Shown here one piece after another: positions 58,924-64,000 of a DNA stretch of 64,000 nucleotides. Every line of letters begins with the position of its first letter. Within the stretch, counting starts at the first letter, position 1. Below the pieces are notes generated by a model, which worked only from the letters and a program-made list of their open reading frames with translations, was not told where the DNA came from and did no database searches. Source of the stretch: an uncultured Faecalibacterium sp. (GTDB lineage: Bacteria; Bacillota; Clostridia; Oscillospirales; Ruminococcaceae); contig CAKSZE010000002.1 in the NCBI GenBank assembly GCA_934525325.1, forward strand, positions 1 to 64,000, in the 5' to 3' direction. The position numbers and the translations under genes are program-made.

Positions 58924-60297
58924 TTACTGTCCGGTGCCCGCTGCCTGACCATCGGTGGTCACAGCGCCGGAAAGGTCGGTATCGCCGCTGAGGATGGCGT
59001 CGTCGGATTCCTTATCGATGCGTCCCATATACTGCACGTTGGCATCGGTGGATGCGCTGCCGTGGGGCCACTGGTCAGTGACCATGTGCAGGTCGCTCAC
59101 CTCCACCGGGCCGGTGTAGGTGCAGAAATACTGGTTGAGCAGGTTTGCGATGGAGCCGGCATCCGGCACCACGCAGGAGTAACCGGCAAAGGAGTCGGTC
59201 TTGCCCACATTGGGCACGCCCATGAATACCGGCGTCTGCGCCAGAATGATATTGGAGCTGTCGATCTTGAGGAAGGACGCCAGCAGCTTTGCAATGGTGG
59301 TGATGTCCATATCCGTGTGGATATAGTCCTTGAATATCAGCGGCAGCTGGTTCAGGATATCGGTGATGCCCATGGCGCGGGCGCGCTTGAACAGACCCGC
59401 GTAGAAGTAGCGCTGCATATTCAAACGGTCGATATCAGAGTTTGCGTAGCCGTCGCCGTGGCGGCAGCGCACAAAGAACTCCGCCGAAGCACCGTCCAGA
59501 TTGCGGTAGCCCTTCAGCAGCTTGCTGCCGCCGTAGGACATATCCCGGGGGATATACACCTCGATGCCGCCGAAGTTATCCACCATTTCCACCAGTGCCT
59601 GCATATCAATGGTGACATAGTAGTCGATGGGCAGGTGGTACTGGTCGTAGATGACATCTGCCAGCGCGGCAATGCTGCCGCCATTGGAGAGCGCCACCGA
59701 GTTGATCTGGTAGTTGGAAACGGCATAGGTCTTGCCGTTGGAGAGGGTAAGCTTGCGGTTCTGGGTGGTCACCAGCGTGTTGCGGGGGATCTGCAGCATC
59801 CGCAGCGCACCGCCCTTGATATCAAACTGGCAGTACAGGATCATATCCGTCATGCCGTCGTTGGAGCTGGTGTCGCTGTAAGTGCGCCCCTCCTCAAAGT
59901 CGATGCCGCAGACCAGAATGTTGACCACATCGCCCTTGTACTCCTCGGCGGTCTGGATCTCCTCCACGATGGAGGGGGCGCTTTCTGCCGGGCGGATGCT
60001 GTCCTCCACCTTGTTCACAAGGCTCACACCGTACACCACCACACCGGAGATCACGGCGATCACCCCCATCACGATGGCAAAGGGCAGCCACAGCGGGGTC
60101 TTTTTCTTCTTTTTGCGGCGGCGCGGTGCATCGTCCCCGCCCATGTCGGGCTGTGCCGGGCGGCGGGGCGGGGCGGCGTGCTGTGCCCCGGCGGTGCTGC
60201 GGGTGTTCTGCTCCGGGGCAGCCTGCGGGGCACGCGCCGCCTGATCCGGGCGGCTGAGTGAGCGGTCTGTATTGATATGGCGTGGCGTCTGGCTCAT
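58924..60297 (-). CDS. LCP-family (LytR-CpsA-Psr) cell-wall polymer transferase
   Basis: This 457-residue protein attaches teichoic acids or polysaccharides to peptidoglycan. A cytoplasmic Pro/Arg-rich N-terminus with KKKKK (about 1-67) leads to one membrane helix (about 68-92). The LCP domain follows: NILVCGIDFEEGRTYSDTSS with DGMTDMILYCQFD (first acidic site), LQIPRNTLV (Arg) and FVRCRHGDGYANSDIDRLNM (conserved RxR...D.D.. site). A TTGCAG-17-TATACT promoter lies at 60367-60395, inside the yqeK-LCP gap. Confidence 0.93.
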   Translation of the reverse strand: MSQTPRHINTDRSLSRPDQAARAPQAAPEQNTRSTAGAQHAAPPRRPAQPDMGGDDAPRRRKKKKKTPLWLPFAIVMGVIAVISGVVVYGVSLVNKVEDSIRPAESAPSIVEEIQTAEEYKGDVVNILVCGIDFEEGRTYSDTSSNDGMTDMILYCQFDIKGGALRMLQIPRNTLVTTQNRKLTLSNGKTYAVSNYQINSVALSNGGSIAALADVIYDQYHLPIDYYVTIDMQALVEMVDNFGGIEVYIPRDMSYGGSKLLKGYRNLDGASAEFFVRCRHGDGYANSDIDRLNMQRYFYAGLFKRARAMGITDILNQLPLIFKDYIHTDMDITTIAKLLASFLKIDSSNIILAQTPVFMGVPNVGKTDSFAGYSCVVPDAGSIANLLNQYFCTYTGPVEVSDLHMVTDQWPHGSASTDANVQYMGRIDKESDDAILSGDTDLSGAVTTDGQAAGTGQ

Positions 60298-60366
60298 GCT
60301 TTTTATATCCTCCAGCTTTTCACTGCTCTGCAGAGTTTTTTTACTTGCAGACCTGTCATATCCTTC

Positions 60367-60395
60367 AGTATAGCATGGTACGGCAAAATCTGCAA
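60367..60395 (-). promoter_or_regulatory. Promoter of the LCP gene
   Basis: TTGCAG (60390-60395) and TATACT (60367-60372) are spaced by 17 bases. Confidence 0.65.
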
Positions 60396-60445
60396 TTGTT
60401 TTATCCGGGGATGGCCGGAACCATTTTTAACCGGCGTCCGGCTTT

Positions 60446-61024
60446 TCACCCTTCATTCTGCCCGCTGTGCGCTAAGATATCCTCGTAGGCAGCCTTGCTC
60501 TCGGGGTCGAGGGGCTTACCCTCGGACAGCACAAAGCCGTTGGTCTGCCTGAGCGCTGCCAGCATGGCGGCGTCCAAGTCCTTCATTTCCAGCTTGCGCA
60601 GCTTTTCCACCCCGGGCCAGTCCCGCTCGGCACTGGTCATATCGGCCAGATACAGGATCTTGTCCAGCTGGGTCATGCCCGCCTTGCCTGCGGTATGGCA
60701 GGCGATGGCGCTGAGCACGGCTTCGTCTGTAACGCCCCATTCGGTGCGTGCCAGAATGGCGGCGCAGATGCCGTGCCACACCGGCGTGGGGCGTGCTTCG
60801 CCCCCCTGCGCATATTCCGGGTGCGCCTGCATGATAGCGCGCATCTCGTCCTTGGGCAGCTCCTTGGCGGCATCGTGCAAAAGCGCAGCCAGTGCGGCCT
60901 GCTCCGGGTCGGTGCCGTAGTGCTTGGCCAGCTTGACGGCCATTTTTTTCACGTTGATGGTATGCTCGTAGCGCTTATCGCTCAACCGGCTGCGCACAAG
61001 CTCTTTTGCCTGTTTCAGATCCAT
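60446..61024 (-). CDS. yqeK: YqeK HD-domain Ap4A hydrolase
   Basis: This 192-residue HD phosphohydrolase splits diadenosine tetraphosphate symmetrically. Metal ligands are in YEHTINVKKMAVKLAKHYG (His), ALLHDAAKELP (HD, about 48-58), PVWHGICAAIL (His) and ILYLADMTSAERDWPGVEKL (Asp). The start directly follows the nadD stop (no gap), the usual nadD-yqeK coupling in Firmicutes. Confidence 0.93.
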   Translation of the reverse strand: MDLKQAKELVRSRLSDKRYEHTINVKKMAVKLAKHYGTDPEQAALAALLHDAAKELPKDEMRAIMQAHPEYAQGGEARPTPVWHGICAAILARTEWGVTDEAVLSAIACHTAGKAGMTQLDKILYLADMTSAERDWPGVEKLRKLEMKDLDAAMLAALRQTNGFVLSEGKPLDPESKAAYEDILAHSGQNEG

Positions 61025-61663
61025 TTATCTGCTACTTCCTTCTGTGTTCCGGTATAGTCCCTCCCGCCGGATGACGCTGCGCACTTCCTCCGGCAGTTCG
61101 GCTTCGCATTCCTCTCCGGCGGCAAGCCGGGCCCGCAGCTGGCTGCTGGACATGGGCAGTGCCTGCACCGGGGCAAACAGGATGCGTCCGCCCGACGGGT
61201 CCAGCAGCTTTGCCTTTGCGTGCAGCGCCGGGGCATCGCCGATATCCCGGCTGGTGACCACCACCCGCGCAATGCGCAGGATATCCTGCCAGCGATGCCA
61301 GCCCTCAAAGCTGAGCAGCATATCGCTGCCAATGGCAAGGTACAGCACCGCGCCGGGGTTTTCGCGCGCCAGCATTTCCAGCGTGAGCACGGTATAATTG
61401 CGGCTGCCCGCTGCGGCCTGCGCCACCTCCCAGCCGCTCACTTCCAGCGGCGGCATCCCGGGCTCCTGCGCCAGCGCCGCAAAGCACCGGCACATTTCCA
61501 GCCGCAGCGCACCGGAGGCATTTGTCCCCTGCTTAAAGGGGGAAGTGCCTGCCGGCATCACCACGATCTTATCCGGGCGCACGCGGTCTGCCGCTGCGCG
61601 CAGGTTGTTCAGGTGGCCGTTATGGGGCGGGTCGAAGCTGCCGCCATAGAGAAGGATCTTCAT
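61025..61663 (-). CDS. nadD: Nicotinate-nucleotide adenylyltransferase
   Basis: NadD makes NaAD from NaMN and ATP. The 212-residue protein has ILLYGGSFDPPHNGHLNNLR (GxFxPxHxGH, about 3-22), MPAGTSPFKQG, LYLAIGSDMLLSFEGWHRWQ and the C-terminal ISSTxxR-like PMSSSQLRARLAAGE (about 168-182). AGGATC is a modest ribosome-binding site. It lies between yhbY and yqeK. Confidence 0.95.
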   Translation of the reverse strand: MKILLYGGSFDPPHNGHLNNLRAAADRVRPDKIVVMPAGTSPFKQGTNASGALRLEMCRCFAALAQEPGMPPLEVSGWEVAQAAAGSRNYTVLTLEMLARENPGAVLYLAIGSDMLLSFEGWHRWQDILRIARVVVTSRDIGDAPALHAKAKLLDPSGGRILFAPVQALPMSSSQLRARLAAGEECEAELPEEVRSVIRREGLYRNTEGSSR

Positions 61664-61664
61664 C

Positions 61665-61961
61665 TTACTTCAGCAGGGCAGCGTAGGCGCTGTCCTTTTT
61701 CTTCTGCAGATACAGCACGAACTTGGAGCCAATGACCTGCACGCAGTCTGCACCGGTGGCCTCGGCCAGCTTGGTAGCGGCCTCGCGGGCGTTGTACATG
61801 CTGTTTTCCAGCACCTTGAGTTTGATGAGTTCCCGGGCGTCCAGACAGTCCTTCACTCCCTGGATCAGGGTCTCGTCGATCTCGCCCTTACCCACGATGT
61901 AAACGGGGTCCATGGTATTGGCCTTGCCGCGCAGAATAGCGCGCTGTTTGCTTGTCAACAT
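61665..61961 (-). CDS. yhbY: CRM-domain RNA-binding protein YhbY
   Basis: This 98-residue protein has a single CRM domain: MLTSKQRAILRGKANTMDPV, the GxxG loop in VYIVGKGEIDETLIQGVKDC, and VQVIGSKFVLYLQKKKDS. YhbY associates with pre-50S particles. AAAGGAG precedes the ATG. It heads the yhbY-nadD-yqeK cluster. Confidence 0.95.
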   Translation of the reverse strand: MLTSKQRAILRGKANTMDPVYIVGKGEIDETLIQGVKDCLDARELIKLKVLENSMYNAREAATKLAEATGADCVQVIGSKFVLYLQKKKDSAYAALLK

Positions 61962-62005
61962 AGTTTTTCTCCTTTATTTTACAATAAAATAATATCGTGT
62001 GTTGC

Positions 62006-62124
62006 GGGCGGTGGGTATTTTCTCTGAGGACCGTCCGCTGGGGTGGGACCCTGTTGCCCGCAGGGCAATAGGGCGGGCGATGGAATGGCCCGATTCGTGT
62101 CCGAAGAGAAAGTACCCAACGCCC
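62006..62124. other. Long imperfect inverted repeat, candidate structured RNA
   Basis: The arms at 62006-62031 and 62099-62124 (core TGGGTA-TTTTCTCT against its complement) pair over about 26 positions with few mismatches. They enclose 67 bases with an inner TTGCCC/GGGCAA hairpin. Together with the adjoining repeat copy 6 this fills the 308-base gap between yhbY and rdgB. There is no open reading frame of note. Confidence 0.55.
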
Positions 62125-62260
62125 GGGTCAGGCACAGTTGCCTTTGCGTCCTTCTCCCGTGAAAGGGTGAATTGAAAATGACCGCAGTCATTTTCAATTC
62201 ACATATCTAAAAATTTTCTTCCGCTGAAGATGGCCAAAGCGAACGCGGAGGCCATTTAAA
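62125..62260 (-). repeat. Intergenic hairpin element, copy 6 (complete)
   Basis: On the minus strand hairpin 1 (62229-62257, AATGGCC/GGCCAT around TCCGCGTTCGCTTT, then TTCAGCGGAA) is followed by an AT-rich spacer. Hairpin 2 (62167-62202, GTGAATTGAAAATGA paired around CTGCGG) and the trailer TTTCACGGGAGAAGGACGCA (62128-62166 region) follow. Confidence 0.75.
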
Positions 62261-62269
62261 TTCGTTTTA

Positions 62270-62905
62270 TTACTCCCCCAGAAAGCCCGGCAGCTGCTTT
62301 TCCAGCGCTGCCAGCGCGTTGCCGCGGTGGCTGATGGCGTCCTTTTCGTCCGGGGTCAGCTGGGCGTAGCTGCGGTTCTCGGTGTTGGGGCGCTTGTCCG
62401 TTTTGCCCACGCCGCAGTCGGCGGGGATGAACAGCGGGTCGTAGCCAAAGCCGTAATCGCCGCGCAGCCGCGTAAAGGCAATGCTGCCCGGGCACTCGCC
62501 CATGCAGGTCAGGTGCCGGCCGTCCGGCAGAATGAAGCACACCGCCGAGACAAATTTTGCGCCCCGCTGCCCGGCAGGCACCGCCTGCATGGCAGCCAGC
62601 AGTTTATCATTGTTGGCTTCGTCGTCGCCGTGGTGGCCGCAGTAGCGGGCGCTGTACACGCCGGGTGCGCCGTCCAGCACATCCACACACAGGCCGGAGT
62701 CATCGGCGATGGTGGGCAGACCGCTGGCCTTGCAGATGGTTTCGGCCTTAATGAGAGCGTTCTCGGCAAAGGCGGTGCCGGTCTCCTCCGGTTCAAGGGT
62801 GATGCCCAGTTCCTTCTGGCTGACCACCTCATGCCCCTGCGCTTCCAGAATGCGGCGCAGCTCGCGGAGCTTTCCGGCGTTGCCGGTGGCTGCACAAATT
62901 TTCAT
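62270..62905 (-). CDS. rdgB: XTP/dITP diphosphatase (RdgB/HAM1)
   Basis: This enzyme hydrolyses deaminated purine triphosphates to keep them out of DNA and RNA. The 211 residues include ICAATGNAGKLRELRRILEA (about 2-21), TAFAENALIKAETICKASGL, IADDSGLCVDVLDGAPGVYS (catalytic Asp, about 66-85), GDYGFGYDPLFIPAD and the C-terminal SHRGNALAALEK. AAGGAG precedes the ATG. The small gap to ftsY contains a type B repeat. Confidence 0.95.
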   Translation of the reverse strand: MKICAATGNAGKLRELRRILEAQGHEVVSQKELGITLEPEETGTAFAENALIKAETICKASGLPTIADDSGLCVDVLDGAPGVYSARYCGHHGDDEANNDKLLAAMQAVPAGQRGAKFVSAVCFILPDGRHLTCMGECPGSIAFTRLRGDYGFGYDPLFIPADCGVGKTDKRPNTENRSYAQLTPDEKDAISHRGNALAALEKQLPGFLGE

Positions 62906-62917
62906 CTTGATACTCCT

Positions 62918-62996
62918 TCCTCTTTCAAAGCTCGCCCCTTCGGGAGAGCTCCGTTTCCGCGCCGCTGTAAGCGGACGGAACGGTGAGAGGGTTTTG
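62918..62996. repeat. Palindromic intergenic repeat, type B copy 2
   Basis: The sequence AGCTC...GAGCT around CCCCTTCGGGA, then CCGTTTCCGC...GCGGACGGAACGG, and the end GAGAGGGTTTTG resemble the copy at 58311-58447 in ends and GC-rich hairpins. It occupies almost the whole gap between ftsY and rdgB, reaching close to the rdgB ribosome-binding site. Confidence 0.55.
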
Positions 62997-62998
62997 TT

Positions 62999-63937
62999 TT
63001 AGTGCTTCCATTCCCGGGGGAGCAGCTCTTCCACAAAGCCCTCCGGGGTGAAGGGCAGCAGGTCGTCGATGCCCTCGCCCACGCCGATAAAGCGCACCGG
63101 CAAGCCCAGACGCTGCTTGACCGCCACAACGCAGCCGCCCTTGGCGGTACCGTCCAGCTTGGTCAGGATGATGCCGGTGGCTTCGGCAGCTTTGCAGAAC
63201 TCCTTGGCCTGACTGATGGCGTTCTGCCCGGTGATGGCATCCAGCACCAGCAGGGTCTCAAGGCTGGCTTCCGGGCTTGCCTTTTTGACGCTGCGGCTGA
63301 TCTTGGAAAGCTCTGCCATCAGGTTTGATTTGTTGTGCAGACGGCCTGCGGTGTCCGCAATGACCATATCATAGCCGCGTGCAGTGGCAGACTTGACCGT
63401 ATCAAAGATGACGGCGGCGGGGTCTGCGCCCTCGCCCGCACTGACGATGGGCACACCGGCACGGCTTGCCCAGATCTCCAGCTGCTCGCTGGCAGCGGCG
63501 CGGAAGGTATCACCGGCGGCCAGCATGACCCGCTTGCCCTGCCGGGTGTAGTAATCGGCCAGCTTGGCAATGCTGGTGGTCTTGCCCACGCCGTTGACGC
63601 CGATGACCAGAATGACGGCGGGCTTGCCGTCCAGTGCCATCTCGGCCTCCGGGGTCATCTCCTCGGCAATGATGTCACGCAGGGCATCTGCGGCCTGCTC
63701 ACCGGTTTTCAGCCCCTTGTCACGCACACGGTCGCGGAGCTTGTCCACCAGATGCACCGCCACCTCACCGCCAACATCGGCAAGGATCAGCTGCTCTTCC
63801 AGATCATCGTACATCTCATCGTCGATGACGCTGCCGGTCAGGGTGTTCATAATGCTGCCCCAGAAACCGGTGCGGGTCTTTTCCAGACCCGTTTTCATCT
63901 TGTCTTTTTCTTTTTTTCCAAATCCGAAGAACGCCAT
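62999..63937 (-). CDS. ftsY: Signal recognition particle receptor FtsY
   Basis: FtsY docks SRP-ribosome complexes at the membrane. The 312-residue protein has a short basic N-terminus ([20 protein letters not shown]) instead of the long acidic A domain of E. coli, then the helical N domain. The G domain has [20 protein letters not shown] (about 111-130), [39 protein letters not shown] and [16 protein letters not shown] lies before the ATG. Confidence 0.97.
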   Translation of the reverse strand: MAFFGFGKKEKDKMKTGLEKTRTGFWGSIMNTLTGSVIDDEMYDDLEEQLILADVGGEVAVHLVDKLRDRVRDKGLKTGEQAADALRDIIAEEMTPEAEMALDGKPAVILVIGVNGVGKTTSIAKLADYYTRQGKRVMLAAGDTFRAAASEQLEIWASRAGVPIVSAGEGADPAAVIFDTVKSATARGYDMVIADTAGRLHNKSNLMAELSKISRSVKKASPEASLETLLVLDAITGQNAISQAKEFCKAAEATGIILTKLDGTAKGGCVVAVKQRLGLPVRFIGVGEGIDDLLPFTPEGFVEELLPREWKH

Positions 63938-63966
63938 AGTGGTCCTCCTATCTATTTTCTGTTTAT

Positions 63967-63995
63967 TTTATATCAGGAAACCAGCGTTGCGTCAA
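63967..63995 (-). promoter_or_regulatory. Promoter of ftsY (and probably rdgB)
   Basis: TTGACG (63990-63995) and TATAAA (63967-63972) are spaced by 17 bases, 30 bases before the ATG. Confidence 0.7.
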
Positions 63996-64000
63996 CCTGT

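Overview
The window looks like a chromosomal segment of a Gram-positive, GC-rich Clostridia relative, most probably Faecalibacterium (Oscillospiraceae). Reasons: a preQ1-III type riboswitch in front of queT, which is the class known from F. prausnitzii; a T-box before alaS; a ZTP-type riboswitch before fhs; a SigK-like sigma factor; the Firmicutes gene orders alaS-HIT-apt-comEC-holA-rnmV and yhbY-nadD-yqeK-LCP-rsfS-leuS; and strong G/C third-position bias. The genus is an inference from these features.

Layout. 1-2500: a decayed plasmid or integrative-conjugative-element backbone read leftwards (5'-truncated repA, internally deleted parA, truncated parB, DUF3789, DUF3846, truncated pcfB), then an AT-richer cytidine-deaminase-like gene whose usual catalytic Glu is Asp. 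3100-11700: a sigma factor converging on the leftward operon alaS-HIT-phosphoribosyltransferase-comEC-holA-rnmV, preceded by an alanine T-box. 11830-18960: RluA pseudouridine synthase, a solitary Mrr-like nuclease, an FMN 2-hydroxyacid dehydrogenase, tRNA-Ser, an unknown membrane-anchored protein, a ricin-lectin protein with a histone-like tail, and a MATE exporter. 19080-22350: secreted beta-propeller-like protein, PstS-like lipoprotein and PsiE-like membrane protein. 22650-30280: leftward housekeeping genes (plsY, der, DUF512, rpmF-yceD, a small P-loop protein, pgi, a D,D-carboxypeptidase).

30498-44090 is mostly rightward: Tat-type lipoprotein, mtaB, a group-B-like [FeFe] hydrogenase with an unassigned structured leader, pdxY-like kinase, trmL, degV, queT with its riboswitch, a HAD phosphatase, a leftward tRNA-Gln/tRNA-Pro pair, pfkA, pepT, leftward ktrB/trkH and tRNA-Arg. 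44165-48830 is a leftward sulfur-transfer/CinA block (cysteine desulfurase, thiI, cinA, and a degenerate cinA-like paralogue with a membrane segment). 49124-64000: fhs, an SGNH hydrolase, small conserved proteins, efp, endonuclease-IV-like, yqeG, rpsU, leuS, rsfS, LCP, yqeK, nadD, yhbY, rdgB and ftsY.

The most striking unexplained signal is a family of intergenic elements, with six dispersed copies and one fragment inside the broken parA. Each copy is built from two hairpins and a conserved trailer. The second hairpin has an almost freely varying but perfectly paired stem around an invariant CTGCGG loop, which argues for selection on structure. Further second-look items are the hydrogenase leader, a 26-bp imperfect inverted repeat upstream of yhbY, the cinA-like paralogue, and the lectin/histone-tail protein. 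No CRISPR array, rRNA gene, intact transposase or prophage was seen.
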